Shown here: piece by piece, positions 1 to 6,905 of the stretch | How positions within the stretch are numbered: position 1 is the first letter of the stretch | Layout: every line of letters starts with the position of its first letter | From: Acidobacteriota bacterium | GTDB taxonomy: Bacteria > Actinomycetota > Acidimicrobiia > Spongiisociales > UBA5794 | Assembly (NCBI GenBank): GCA_022574065.1 | Contig: JACZST010000031.1 | Span: 1-12,477 of the forward strand | Direction of reading: 5' to 3' | Length of the DNA stretch: 12,477 nucleotides | Notes under the pieces: model-generated | Seen by the model: the letters and a program-made list of their open reading frames with translations, nothing else | Told to the model about the DNA's origin: nothing | Database searches by the model: none | Made by a program: the position numbers and the translations under genes

Positions 1-2
1 CC

Positions 3-272
3 GCTGCGGTGTTCGAAGGCTTGGCCGATCGGGCCACCGAGGTTGCCGAGCTGGAGCGAGAGAAGGCGGTGGCAACCGCGCAGGCACGGTTCAGCGCATG
101 GGTCGTCGGGCTGGCGCCGCTTGTGTTCACCGGCCTGCTACTGGGAGGCGGAGGCTTCGGCTCGCTGCGTAGCGCCGGGGACGCCGGGTTCTTCGTCATC
201 GGTCTCGGTCTCGCCCTTGAGGTCGCCGGCCTTGCCGTAGTCGCACTCATCCTCAGGAAAGCCTCGCGATGA
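3..272 (+). CDS. tadB: TadB-like pilus assembly inner-membrane protein, C-terminal part (cut by window edge)
   Basis: The reading frame is open from the first bases, so the gene starts upstream and only about its last 89 codons are visible. They show a charged amphipathic stretch (LADRATEVAELEREKAVATA), then AQARFSAWVVGLAPLVF entering a membrane helix, a short Gly-rich loop, and a final helix ending in LILRKASR. An Ala/Gln/Arg/Ser-rich segment before a terminal pair of helices is typical of the end of actinobacterial TadB, a type II secretion F-domain protein of the Tad pilus platform. TadB works with TadC at the inner membrane and is driven by the TadA ATPase, expected upstream. The stop overlaps the next start (ATGA at 269-272), which indicates translational coupling with tadC. 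The assignment rests on a fragment plus gene order; any valine start inside the fragment would be artificial. Confidence 0.8.
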   Translation, partial: AAVFEGLADRATEVAELEREKAVATAQARFSAWVVGLAPLVFTGLLLGGGGFGSLRSAGDAGFFVIGLGLALEVAGLAVVALILRKASR

Positions 273-778
273 TCCTCCTCGCCCTTCCGATAGCTTGGGC
301 CCTGGGCGACCGGCGAGTGTTCGCCGAGCTTCGGAAGTTGGGGTCGCGTCTTGGTTCCCGCATCACACGGTCGGAGCAAGAAGACGACGTGCTGCTTGCG
401 GAGCTCACCGCGCTCGGGCTGAGCGCCGGGCTGAGCTTTCCGGCCTCGCTCGAGGCCGCGGCCCAGCACGCATCCGGACCCGGGCGCGATCAGGTGCGCC
501 GGGCGCTCAGGACCCCGGAGGCACGCGGTGACGCCGGGCCGGCGACCGGCCTGTTCGCCCTCGCCGACCGCGCTCTCCTAACCGGTGCGCCGCTGTTGGC
601 GTCGGTCGATGGTTATGCGATGAGCTTGCGCCGAGACCGGCGTGCCGCGGCGACCGAGCGGGTGCAGCGGCTTCCCGTAAAGCTTCTCTTTCCATTGGCG
701 CTCCTCATCCTCCCCGGGTTCCTCCTTCTCACCGTCGGGCCGGCGTTTCTCGCCGGGCTGGAACGGCTTCGTTTCTGA
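269..778 (+). CDS. tadC: TadC-like type II secretion F-domain protein of the Tad/Flp pilus platform
   Basis: This 169-residue membrane protein begins at an ATG overlapping the tadB stop by 4 nt. An N-terminal hydrophobic segment (about residues 1-13) is followed by a soluble part and an F-domain-like region (about 40-155). The strongest signature is at residues 121-160: RRDRRAAATERVQRLPVKLL followed by a hydrophobic helix ending LLLTVGPAF. An Arg/Ala-rich segment, then an LPVKLLFPL-type motif and a terminal helix, is characteristic of TadC. The family partners TadB to form the inner-membrane base that the TadA ATPase uses to assemble Flp pilins. At 169 residues it is short compared with proteobacterial TadC, as is usual for actinobacterial forms. 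The position between tadB and the pilin gene supports the call. Confidence 0.85.
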   Translation: MILLALPIAWALGDRRVFAELRKLGSRLGSRITRSEQEDDVLLAELTALGLSAGLSFPASLEAAAQHASGPGRDQVRRALRTPEARGDAGPATGLFALADRALLTGAPLLASVDGYAMSLRRDRRAAATERVQRLPVKLLFPLALLILPGFLLLTVGPAFLAGLERLRF

Positions 779-808
779 CTTCCCGCCGCACCGGCCGGGA
801 CGCCGGAT

Positions 809-813
809 AGGAG
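809..813 (+). promoter_or_regulatory. Ribosome binding site of the Flp pilin gene
   Basis: AGGAG lies 7 nt before the ATG at 821. It fixes the pilin start and is one of the clearest Shine-Dalgarno sites in the window, which fits a highly expressed major pilin. Confidence 0.75.
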
Positions 814-820
814 AAAGCAC

Positions 821-1006
821 ATGCATCGACTTCGCGATGATCAGCTCGGCCAAGCAACCGCCGAATATGCCCTCGTCATGCTGGCGGCCGCCGCCGTTGC
901 CCTCACCCTGATTGTGTGGGCCACAACCTCGGGGGTGCTGCCCGAGTTCTTCAGCGCAGTGATCAGGAAGGTCACTTCCATCGCAAACGGCACGCCTCTC
1001 GGGTGA
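821..1006 (+). CDS. flp: Flp-type major pilin (DUF4244-like small pilin)
   Basis: This 61-residue protein has a short hydrophilic leader (MHRLRDDQLG) and then QATAEYALVMLAAAAVALTL, a hydrophobic helix. The prepilin peptidase site is canonical for Flp: Gly10 at -1, Glu15 at +5 and Tyr16 at +6 of the mature protein. After cleavage the mature pilin would be about 51 residues. It matches in size and layout the small pilin of the mycobacterial Rv3654c-Rv3660c cluster, annotated as DUF4244. It follows tadC after a 42-nt gap with its own strong ribosome binding site, and its TGA overlaps the GTG of the next gene. No prepilin peptidase gene is visible in the window, so processing must depend on a gene elsewhere. 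Confidence 0.88.
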   Translation: MHRLRDDQLGQATAEYALVMLAAAAVALTLIVWATTSGVLPEFFSAVIRKVTSIANGTPLG

Positions 1007-1362
1007 TCGACCGGGGGAGTGCCGTCGTGGAGTTCGCCCTGGTGGTTCCACTCGTTCTGCTGCTGCTCCTCGGCGTGGTCGAGGTCGCCCTGGTGGCGCG
1101 GGGTCAGCTCATGGTCATCGGCGCCGCCCGTGAAGGTGCTCGTGAGGCGGCGGCGACCCCCGATCCAGCAGCCGCGGTTCGTGCCGCCAGGGCCGCCCTT
1201 GGCGATGCCGGATCGACGGCCCGTGTGTCGGTGAGGCGGCCACACGTCGTCGGGCAACCGGCCCGGGTTCGCGTGGTGATGCCGTACCGGGTTGCTGCTC
1301 CGCTGCTCGGAGGCTTTTCGATCGATCTGACGGCGAGTGCGACGATGCGCGTGGAGCGGTGA
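1003..1362 (+). CDS. TadE-like minor pilin
   Basis: I start this gene at GTG 1003, which overlaps the pilin stop (GTGA at 1003-1006) and gives 119 residues. An ATG further upstream in frame (916) would run deep into the pilin gene and add non-family sequence. The N-terminus VIDRGSAVVEFALVVPLVLL has a prepilin-like cleavage site: Gly5, then Ser6 at +1 and Glu10 at +5, followed by a hydrophobic helix (about 11-35). After the helix comes an Ala-rich segment (AAREGAREAAATPDPAAAVR) and a beta-rich C-terminal part. This is the TadE layout: a pseudopilin processed by prepilin peptidase and needed for pilus assembly. The order tadC-flp-tadE matches Rv3657c-Rv3655c. No strong ribosome binding site is visible, so translation is probably coupled to flp. 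Confidence 0.85.
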   Translation: MIDRGSAVVEFALVVPLVLLLLLGVVEVALVARGQLMVIGAAREGAREAAATPDPAAAVRAARAALGDAGSTARVSVRRPHVVGQPARVRVVMPYRVAAPLLGGFSIDLTASATMRVER

Positions 1363-1748
1363 GTGGTGATCGCGGAGCGGCCGCTCCTCTACTGCTTGCG
1401 GTCGCCGGTCTGACCATGCTGCTCGCCGTCGGCATTGCCGACGTTGGTTTGATCATCGCTGGCAAGTACCAGGCAGCGGCGGCTGCCGATGCCGCGGCCC
1501 TTGCCGCGGCCCCGGTGACGTTCCGACCGTTCGGCGCCACCGACGGCCCCTTGCAGGAAGCGGCTCGCTTTGCCGCCATGAACGGCGGTTCGGTCGTCGT
1601 CTGCCGGTGCCAGACGGATCGGTCGTGGCGGCAGCGAACCGTCGAGGTTGTGGTCGAGCGCGACGTCCACCTGATAGGTGGGATGGAAGTCACCGTGCAG
1701 GCTCGTAGCACCGCAGAGTTCAATCCCCTGGCCTTGCTCGACCCGTGA
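1359..1748 (+). CDS. Second TadE-like protein (Rv3654c-type, Tad-locus pseudopilin-like)
   Basis: It starts at GTG 1359, overlapping the previous stop by 4 nt, and gives 129 residues. One N-terminal hydrophobic helix (about 10-34) is followed by an Ala-rich stretch (KYQAAAAADAAALAAAP, about 37-52), which is typical of the TadE-like protein that closes actinobacterial Tad loci (Rv3654c-like). The prepilin motif is degenerate: Gly6 is followed by AAAPLLL with no Glu at +5, so peptidase processing is doubtful even though the helix is kept. The remaining soluble part (about 53-129) contains a Cys-X-Cys pair (Cys82, Cys84). It ends the tad operon, and the palindromic repeat region follows. The family role is probable pilus assembly or structure; the specific function is unknown. 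Confidence 0.75.
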   Translation: MSGDRGAAAPLLLAVAGLTMLLAVGIADVGLIIAGKYQAAAAADAAALAAAPVTFRPFGATDGPLQEAARFAAMNGGSVVVCRCQTDRSWRQRTVEVVVERDVHLIGGMEVTVQARSTAEFNPLALLDP

Positions 1749-1776
1749 GGTCGCGGTTCATTCGCTGCGTTAGCTT

Positions 1777-1797
1777 CGAGCGACGAGTCGCGAGTCG
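1777..1797. repeat. Short heptad-periodic repeat (array A, weak)
   Basis: Units of 7 bp: CGAGCGA, CGAGTCG, CGAGTCG. Two are perfect copies and one is partial. Alone this would be unremarkable; it is listed because four longer intergenic arrays in the window have the same period. Confidence 0.4.
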
Positions 1798-1927
1798 TTT
1801 CTCCCCCTGTTTCTCCCCCTCTTGGGGGGAGTACCGCCGAAGGCGGGGAGGGGGGCTTCTTCTTGGGGGAGTACCGCAAGAGCCCCCTCCGTCAGCCGCT
1901 CCGCCGCTGCCACCTCCCCCAAGAGGG
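1798..1927. repeat. REP/MITE-like compound palindromic repeat between convergent genes
   Basis: The outer arms CCCTCTTGGGGG (1817-1828) and CCCCCAAGAGGG (1916-1927) are perfect 12-bp inverted repeats. Inside are an inner hairpin CCGCC-GAA-GGCGG (1834-1846), a second copy of the segment CTTGGGGGAGTACCGC (1862-1877; the first copy at 1821-1837 has one extra G), and a pyrimidine-rich right half (1883-1915). A tandem TTTCTCCCCCT repeat (1798-1808, 1810-1820) precedes it. Similar C-rich palindromes ending in CTCCCCCAAGAGGG-like arms are scattered between genes in many bacterial and metagenomic assemblies. No transposase is present. It could fold as an mRNA-end structure for both convergent units. 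Confidence 0.7.
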
Positions 1928-2087
1928 TAGGAAACGACGGGCACCGACGCGTCGAGTTCGCCAATGCGATCTTCGAATACCTCGACGTCCTCTAGAACCC
2001 TCAATGCAGCCCAGCAGCATCGAGATACACACACCGACCAATACGACAGAATCCACTACAACGCCAAGTCGGGCCGGCGAATTGTGA

Positions 2088-3365
2088 CTATCGATTCAGC
2101 AGGCCGTCGTCGGCGAGATCGGCGATCATGGCGTCGGCATCGTCGCCGAGGAACACCACCGATCCTCCGCCTGCGGTCCCGAGCTTCCCGGGGAGCACCA
2201 CGTTCTCGACACGATCGGGGTCGAGAGTGAAGGCGGTCGCTGCAAGCTGGATCTGTGCCGTTGGTGACAGGTCGGTCCAGGCGTGGTCTTCCAAGATGGT
2301 CAGGAAGGTAGGTGCCGCCAGCACATCGCTGGTCTGGATGAGTCGAAGCATCGCCAACATCACCACGCCCTGGTTCCCCGACCGAGTGAAGTCGCCGCCC
2401 GGCACGCCCTTGCGCGTTCTGGAGTATTCCAGCACCCGCTGAGGGGACAGCGTCTGCGCTCCTGCCCTGAAGGCAGGCCACCACGGCTGGGCTGGGATCG
2501 ACCGGGGTAGGTCGATGGGAAGGTTGCCCAGGCTGGCCATCAAGCCCTCGAATCCTTTGAACCCGGTGACAACGTATCCCTCGATAGGGAGATCCCACTC
2601 GTCGCCGACGACATCGGTTATCACCTCGGGGCCACGCCCTGACATCACCGAGGACAGCTTCATCGATCCGAAGGGCGAGGGGACGTAGCTGTCACGGGGG
2701 AAGCCGAGAATGGTGCCGGTACCGTCGGAAGCTCTAGCCGCCAGCAGATGGACGCTGTCGGCTCGATAGCGCTGCTGGTTCTGTCCGGGCCTCGCATCGG
2801 AACCGAGGACGAGGACGAGTCGGGGCTCACCACCAAACCAGGCGCCACCTTTTGCCGCGTCGACGCCGACGATCTGCCACCCGGTGCCCTCGTCGGCTGC
2901 GGCGTAGACGTCGCCCGTTGGGCCGACGAGGATGGCAACCGAGCCTCCTTCCAGATCGACGACGTTTGCGGTCACCACCAAGGTGTCCGGTATGTCTAGG
3001 TCCAACTCGAGGAGTGGTGCGGCAAGACCCTCCGGTATCGGCGGCGTGGTATTTCGCTGGTCGACCCGCCACGACAGGGTGTCACCGAGGGCGACCAGGA
3101 GTTCCTCGGGGATGTCCTCACCGACCGCGCTGACCGCGACGGTCTCAAGCGGCGCGGTGGTCGTAGTCTCGGCCAACGTCGTTGCCGTGGTGGTAGTCGA
3201 AGGTTCCACAGTGGTCGACGTTGTTGTGGTATCGGCAGCCGTCGAGGCGCACGCCGATGCGATGATCGCCATCGCGGCAAAGCCGACAGCCGCGGCCCGA
3301 TGGTTGGCAGGCGTGGTCACGGCGGCCGATGTTAAGAGCTCTGGTATCGACCGGCCACCAGCCAC
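2088..3365 (-). CDS. LytR-CpsA-Psr (LCP) family protein, probably lipid-anchored, with Thr-rich linker
   Basis: LCP enzymes move undecaprenyl-linked glycopolymers onto peptidoglycan (or arabinogalactan in mycobacteria) outside the membrane. The LCP domain spans about residues 183-345 of 425. Visible motifs are LVLVLGSDAR (183-192), RADSVHLLAA (201-210), ILGFPRDSYV (219-228), LEYSRTRKG (312-320) and GDFTRSGNQ (324-332); the Arg/Asp positions are those that bind the polyprenyl pyrophosphate head and Mg2+. The N-terminus has a hydrophobic segment ending AIIASAC; Cys39 would be the lipidated residue, though the -3 residue is Ala rather than Leu. A Thr/Ser linker (about 45-73) follows, then about 105 residues of unrecognised sequence. 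The GTG at 3365 gives the longest form; GTG 3320 gives a more standard 23-residue signal. I cannot decide between them. Most LCP proteins use an N-terminal transmembrane helix, so the lipobox is unusual. Confidence 0.85.
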   Translation of the reverse strand: MAGGRSIPELLTSAAVTTPANHRAAAVGFAAMAIIASACASTAADTTTTSTTVEPSTTTTATTLAETTTTAPLETVAVSAVGEDIPEELLVALGDTLSWRVDQRNTTPPIPEGLAAPLLELDLDIPDTLVVTANVVDLEGGSVAILVGPTGDVYAAADEGTGWQIVGVDAAKGGAWFGGEPRLVLVLGSDARPGQNQQRYRADSVHLLAARASDGTGTILGFPRDSYVPSPFGSMKLSSVMSGRGPEVITDVVGDEWDLPIEGYVVTGFKGFEGLMASLGNLPIDLPRSIPAQPWWPAFRAGAQTLSPQRVLEYSRTRKGVPGGDFTRSGNQGVVMLAMLRLIQTSDVLAAPTFLTILEDHAWTDLSPTAQIQLAATAFTLDPDRVENVVLPGKLGTAGGGSVVFLGDDADAMIADLADDGLLNR

Positions 3366-3400
3366 CGGCAGCTGTTGCCTGACCTGAAGAGTTGCGACGC

Positions 3401-3428
3401 CGCGATACGTGATACGTGATGCGTAATA
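3401..3428. repeat. Heptanucleotide tandem repeat array B, upstream of hppA
   Basis: Four contiguous 7-bp units: CGCGATA, CGTGATA, CGTGATG, CGTAATA; the next 7 bases (CGGCGAG) keep only the CG. The period is strict while positions 3-7 drift. The CGTAATA unit, rotated and reverse complemented, is the CGTATTA unit of array C on the other side of hppA. Confidence 0.75.
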
Positions 3429-3502
3429 CGGCGAGCGAAGCGGGCCCAGGGAGTCTCACGGTCGATATCCCTATACTCCCGCCGATTTCACCGCACGTTG
3501 AT

Positions 3503-3508
3503 CGGGAG
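3503..3508 (+). promoter_or_regulatory. Ribosome binding site of hppA
   Basis: CGGGAG at 3503-3508 sits 5 nt before the GTG at 3514. It supports GTG as the start, with the family-typical N-terminus MNPELWLYISMAMGVLGLAV following at once. Confidence 0.5.
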
Positions 3509-3513
3509 CAACC

Positions 3514-5619
3514 GTGAACCCTGAGCTCTGGCTCTATATCTCAATGGCCATGGGAGTTCTGGGCCTCGCCGTCGCCGCCTTCTACGCATCACAGGTGTTG
3601 TCCGCCGACCCGGGAAACGAGGAAATGGTTCGGCTGATGAGCGTTATTCGCAAGGGTGCGATGGCGTTTCTGCGCCGCGAGTACCTTGCCATCGCGGTCT
3701 TCGTCGCTTTCCTGGCGGTTCTGCTGGTCATCTTCCTCCCGTGGGGCTGGCCGTGGGGCGCTGTGGCCTATGTGTTTGGAGCGTTCCTGTCCGCGCTGGC
3801 AGGTTTCATCGGGATGCGGATCGCGACCGCCGCCAATGCCCGTACCGCGGAGGCGGCGCGGCAAGGCGGCGTTGCCCAAGCCCTCTCCGTGGCGTTCCGG
3901 GGTGGGGCGGTGATGGGCTTCACCGTCGCCGGTCTCGGCCTGCTCGGGTTCTCGCTCGGCATCTGGTTCTTCCGCAATGTGCTCGACCGCGACGACTGGG
4001 TGACGATCGTTACCGCAATCGGGCTCGGCGCTTCGTCGATCGCCCTGTTCGCGCGCATCGGTGGTGGCATTTACACCAAGGCCGCCGATGTCGGGGCGGA
4101 CTTGGTTGGCAAGGTCGAGGCAGGCATTCCTGAGGATGATCCGCGTAACCCGGCGGTGATCGCAGACAACGTTGGCGACAACGTCGGGGACGTCGCCGGC
4201 ATGGGCGCTGACCTCTTCGAGTCCTATATGGGCTCCCTGGTGGCCCCGATCACGTACGCCGTCATCGTTTTCGGGGTGGCGGGCGCTGCTTTTACCTTGC
4301 AAACCGTGTTCTATCCGCTGGCGATCGCCGCCATCGGGATGCTCGCCTCGATCATCGGCTCGTTCCTGGTCCGCCCAGGAAAGGCCAGCCTCGGTGCCAC
4401 CCTCGAACGGGGAACATGGGTTGCGACCGGGTTGACCATCCTCGGTATTGCCATCCTGACGCCGGCGTTGTTCAACGATGTCGATGGAGTAAAGAACCCA
4501 TGGGGCTTCTTCGGGGCGGTCCTCGTCGGCCTCATCGTGGGGGTGGCGATCGGGAGAATCTCGATGTGGTTCACCTCGGACCAGTACAAAGTGGTCAAAG
4601 AGGTTGCCCGCCAGGCCCAGACCGGTGCGGCGACGGTGATCCTGTCCGGGGTGTCGGAAGGGATGAGGTCGGCGGCGTACTCCGTCATGGTTGTCGCCGC
4701 CGGCATGGGCGCCGCATTCTGGGCGGGTGAACTGGCGGTCGATGACGGTGGCATCTACGGCGTCGCCATTGCTGCCATCGGAGTGCTGGCAACTCTGGGT
4801 ATCACGGTGTCGGTCGATGCGTACGGGCCGATCGCCGACAACGCCGGCGGCATCGCCGAGATGGCCCATCTTGCCCCCGAGGTGCGCGACGCCACCGACG
4901 AGCTCGATGCCCTTGGCAACACCACCGCGGCCGTCGCCAAGGGGTTTGCCATCGGCTCGGCTGCGGTTACTGCCCTTGCCCTGTTCTTCACCTTCTTCCG
5001 GGCGGTCAATGTCGAGCTGGAGAAGGCAGGCGAACCAATGATCGAAAGCCTCGACCTCCTCAACATCTGGGTCATCGTGGGGCTGTTCATCGGAGGAATG
5101 TTCCCCTACCTGTTCGGGGCTCAGACCATCCAGGCAGTGGGGAGGTCCGCGGTGCAGATCATCGAAGAGGTTCGCCGCCAATTCCGAGAGATCCCCGGGC
5201 TGAGGGAAGGAGACCCGGACGCCCTGCCCGATTACGACAAGGTCATCGACATCGCAACCAGGTCATCGCTGCGGGAGATGGTCATCCCCGGCACTATGGC
5301 GGTGGCGCTGCCGCTGGTTGTCGGGTTCATCAGCATTGAGATGCTCGGCGGTGTGCTGGCAGGAGCGCTGGTGTCGGGTTTCCTGCTAGCCATCTACATG
5401 GCGAACGCCGGTGGTATGTGGGATAACGCCAAGAAGTTCGTCGAAGCCGGCGCCTTCGGCGGCAAGGGATCCGAGGCGCACAAGGCGGCGATCGTCGGAG
5501 ACACCGTCGGAGATCCATTCAAGGACACCACCGGACCATCGATGAACATCGTCATCAAGGTGATGATGATCGTCTCGTTGATCTTCTCCTCGGCCTTCGT
5601 CAGCAATGGCCTGTTCTAG
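3514..5619 (+). CDS. hppA: Membrane-bound ion-translocating pyrophosphatase
   Basis: This 701-residue, roughly 16-helix protein hydrolyses pyrophosphate at the cytoplasmic face and pumps H+ (or Na+). The start is GTG 3514. The substrate site is intact: GGGIYTKAADVGADLVGK (183-200), EDDPRNPAVIADNVGDNVGD (207-226), AGMGADLFESY (228-238, with the Asp233/Glu236 pair of the ion gate), DAYGPIADNAGGIAEM (435-450), and near the C-terminus DTVGDPFKDTTGPSMN. The length is normal. The determinant after GNTT reads GNTTAAVAKGFAIGSA (from 468): Ala472 stands where K+-independent enzymes have Lys, so this looks like the K+-dependent subclass. I cannot decide between H+ and Na+ transport from sequence alone. 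It stands alone, flanked on both sides by heptad repeat arrays. Confidence 0.97.
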   Translation: MNPELWLYISMAMGVLGLAVAAFYASQVLSADPGNEEMVRLMSVIRKGAMAFLRREYLAIAVFVAFLAVLLVIFLPWGWPWGAVAYVFGAFLSALAGFIGMRIATAANARTAEAARQGGVAQALSVAFRGGAVMGFTVAGLGLLGFSLGIWFFRNVLDRDDWVTIVTAIGLGASSIALFARIGGGIYTKAADVGADLVGKVEAGIPEDDPRNPAVIADNVGDNVGDVAGMGADLFESYMGSLVAPITYAVIVFGVAGAAFTLQTVFYPLAIAAIGMLASIIGSFLVRPGKASLGATLERGTWVATGLTILGIAILTPALFNDVDGVKNPWGFFGAVLVGLIVGVAIGRISMWFTSDQYKVVKEVARQAQTGAATVILSGVSEGMRSAAYSVMVVAAGMGAAFWAGELAVDDGGIYGVAIAAIGVLATLGITVSVDAYGPIADNAGGIAEMAHLAPEVRDATDELDALGNTTAAVAKGFAIGSAAVTALALFFTFFRAVNVELEKAGEPMIESLDLLNIWVIVGLFIGGMFPYLFGAQTIQAVGRSAVQIIEEVRRQFREIPGLREGDPDALPDYDKVIDIATRSSLREMVIPGTMAVALPLVVGFISIEMLGGVLAGALVSGFLLAIYMANAGGMWDNAKKFVEAGAFGGKGSEAHKAAIVGDTVGDPFKDTTGPSMNIVIKVMMIVSLIFSSAFVSNGLF

Positions 5620-5623
5620 GGAA

Positions 5624-5695
5624 CGTATTACGTAATGCGTATTACGTATTACGAATTTCGAATTACGGCGATACTGACTCAAGACTCATGACTCG
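5624..5695. repeat. Heptanucleotide tandem repeat array C, between hppA and the phosphatase gene
   Basis: Units run in register from 5 nt after the hppA stop: CGTATTA, CGTAATG, CGTATTA, CGTATTA, CGAATTT, CGAATTA, CGGCGAT (5624-5672). After a 2-bp slip a second family follows: TGACTCA, AGACTCA, TGACTCG (5675-5695). The array fills essentially the whole 68-bp gap, and its last unit includes the start codon of the next gene (ATG 5688). Confidence 0.85.
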
Positions 5696-6905
5696 TCGTA
5701 TCACGCTGATCCGGCACGCCGAAACCGCAGCCAACGTGCACGGAGGATGGCAGGGCCACTCCGATTCCGAGTTGAGCGACCGCGGCCACGCTCAGCTCGT
5801 CAAGTTTGCCGCGCGCTTCAAGCCCGATGCACCTTCGCTTCTGATCACTTCGGACCTGGGCAGAGCCAAGGCGACCGCAGCTGCCCTCGGGTCTGCCGAG
5901 CCCGATCCACGATGGCGGGAGTTTCACTTCGGTGAGTGGGAGGGATTGCGCTCCGACGAGATCGAGCAGAGGTTCCCCGGCGGCTTGGTGGCATTGCGCT
6001 CCGGGGAGGACTTTCGGCCGGAAGGCGGAGAATCGCAGTCCGAATTCGCGGCGAGGATCGAAGAGGCGCTCGCTGGTGTAGTTCTTCGCCTCGACGACGG
6101 CGACGAGGCGATGGTCGTCACCCACGGTGGTCTGATCCACTCGCTGATCGCTCTCATCCTCGGGGCAGATCCCGGGGCGCTGGCGCTGCCGGCCAATACG
6201 TCTGCGACGACCGTCGTGCTCGACGACGGTCAACGACCCCAAGTGTTCACCTACAGCGACGCAACTCACCTCGGCGGAGATGTAGCTCGCGCCGAGGGCC
6301 GCAGCGTGATGCTCTACCGGCATGGCGAAACGGTGGCCAACGTCGAACGTCGATGGCACGGGCATCGTGAGAGCCCGCTCACAGAGACCGGGAGGCGGCA
6401 AGCCTCCGATCTGGCGGCAACAGCATTGCCGCTCGACGCCATCGTCAGCTCTCCCTTGTCGCGGGCTCACCAAACGGCGGCTCCGGTCGCCGATGCCCAG
6501 GGCAGACCGGTCACCGTCGACGACGCCCTCAAGGAGATGCACTTCGGCGAGTGGGAGGGGATGACCAGTGCCGAGGCGGAGGCGGCCGACCCGGAGCACT
6601 TCGAGCGTATCTACCGATCCGGTCTCGACGAGCCGCGCGGGCGGACCGGCGAGACCTTCGCCGAGGCTGGACAACGCCTCGCCGCCGCCATCGACGAGGT
6701 GATCGAGGAGACCGATGCACGCTCCATCGGCATCTTCACCCACGGGGGTGTAGCCAGAGCCTATGTAGCCGGGGTCCTTGGTGTTTCCTTCGCGGAGAGG
6801 GACGCCCTTCCGGTGCTGCGCAACACCGCTCATGCGGAAATGGTCATCGGCCCGCGGCGGACACGCCTCGTGTCCTACAACGTCGCACCGCATCTCGAGT
6901 TGTGA
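5688..6905 (+). CDS. Tandem two-domain histidine phosphatase (phosphoglycerate-mutase-like superfamily)
   Basis: This 405-residue protein consists of two complete histidine-phosphatase domains. Domain 1 (about 4-190) has LIRHAET (7-13, phospho-accepting His10), SDLGRAKATA (55-64), FHFGEWEG (79-86, with Glu78 just before) and the second His in VVTHGG (143-148). Domain 2 (about 205-395) has LYRHGET (209-215), SPLSRAHQTA (255-264), EMHFGEWEG (283-291) and FTHGG (350-354). Both keep the two His, the Arg residues and the Glu of the active site, so both should be catalytic. Substrates in this superfamily range from sugar phosphates to nucleotides and cannot be read from sequence. The ATG lies in a heptad repeat and no Shine-Dalgarno is visible. 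The stop is 1 nt before the glycosyltransferase start, so the two genes probably form an operon. Which substrate each domain uses is unknown. Confidence 0.9.
   Translation: MTRRITLIRHAETAANVHGGWQGHSDSELSDRGHAQLVKFAARFKPDAPSLLITSDLGRAKATAAALGSAEPDPRWREFHFGEWEGLRSDEIEQRFPGGLVALRSGEDFRPEGGESQSEFAARIEEALAGVVLRLDDGDEAMVVTHGGLIHSLIALILGADPGALALPANTSATTVVLDDGQRPQVFTYSDATHLGGDVARAEGRSVMLYRHGETVANVERRWHGHRESPLTETGRRQASDLAATALPLDAIVSSPLSRAHQTAAPVADAQGRPVTVDDALKEMHFGEWEGMTSAEAEAADPEHFERIYRSGLDEPRGRTGETFAEAGQRLAAAIDEVIEETDARSIGIFTHGGVARAYVAGVLGVSFAERDALPVLRNTAHAEMVIGPRRTRLVSYNVAPHLEL

Larger units (their letters stand above)
1749..2087. other. Intergenic region of about 340 bp between convergent tad operon and LCP gene
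   Basis: I see no convincing gene here. It contains a short heptad-periodic stretch (1777-1797), a C-rich direct repeat and large palindrome (1798-1927), and an undistinguished stretch (1930-2087). The flanking genes converge on it, so it must hold the transcription ends of both, and the palindrome is the obvious candidate. On the minus strand 1930-2030 has a modest open reading frame that runs into the repeat (ending VVSYPLGGG-like). I regard that as chance or at most a decayed gene end. Confidence 0.6.
3366..3513. promoter_or_regulatory. Divergent intergenic region between LCP gene and hppA
   Basis: This 148-bp gap must contain the start signals of both diverging genes. A TATACT hexamer at 3472-3477 is a plausible -10 for hppA, with the start 36 nt downstream; I see no convincing -35 at the right distance. 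Heptad array B (3401-3428) occupies the centre. Confidence 0.4.

Noticed and set aside
916..1002. Longer TadE start at ATG 916
   Set aside because: It would overlap most of the pilin gene and put 29 extra residues before the prepilin site; GTG 1003 gives the family layout.
1930..2034. Possible small gene or gene end on the minus strand reading into the palindrome
   Set aside because: The translation (for example VLEDVEVFEDRIGELDASV) looks protein-like for about 30 residues, but it runs into repeat DNA and has no ribosome binding site or known motif.
3589..5181. 530-codon open frame on the minus strand opposite hppA
   Set aside because: It is an exact antisense shadow of a clear pyrophosphatase gene. 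Its translation is rich in His, Arg, Asp and Gly with no recognisable motif, as is usual opposite a high-G+C gene.
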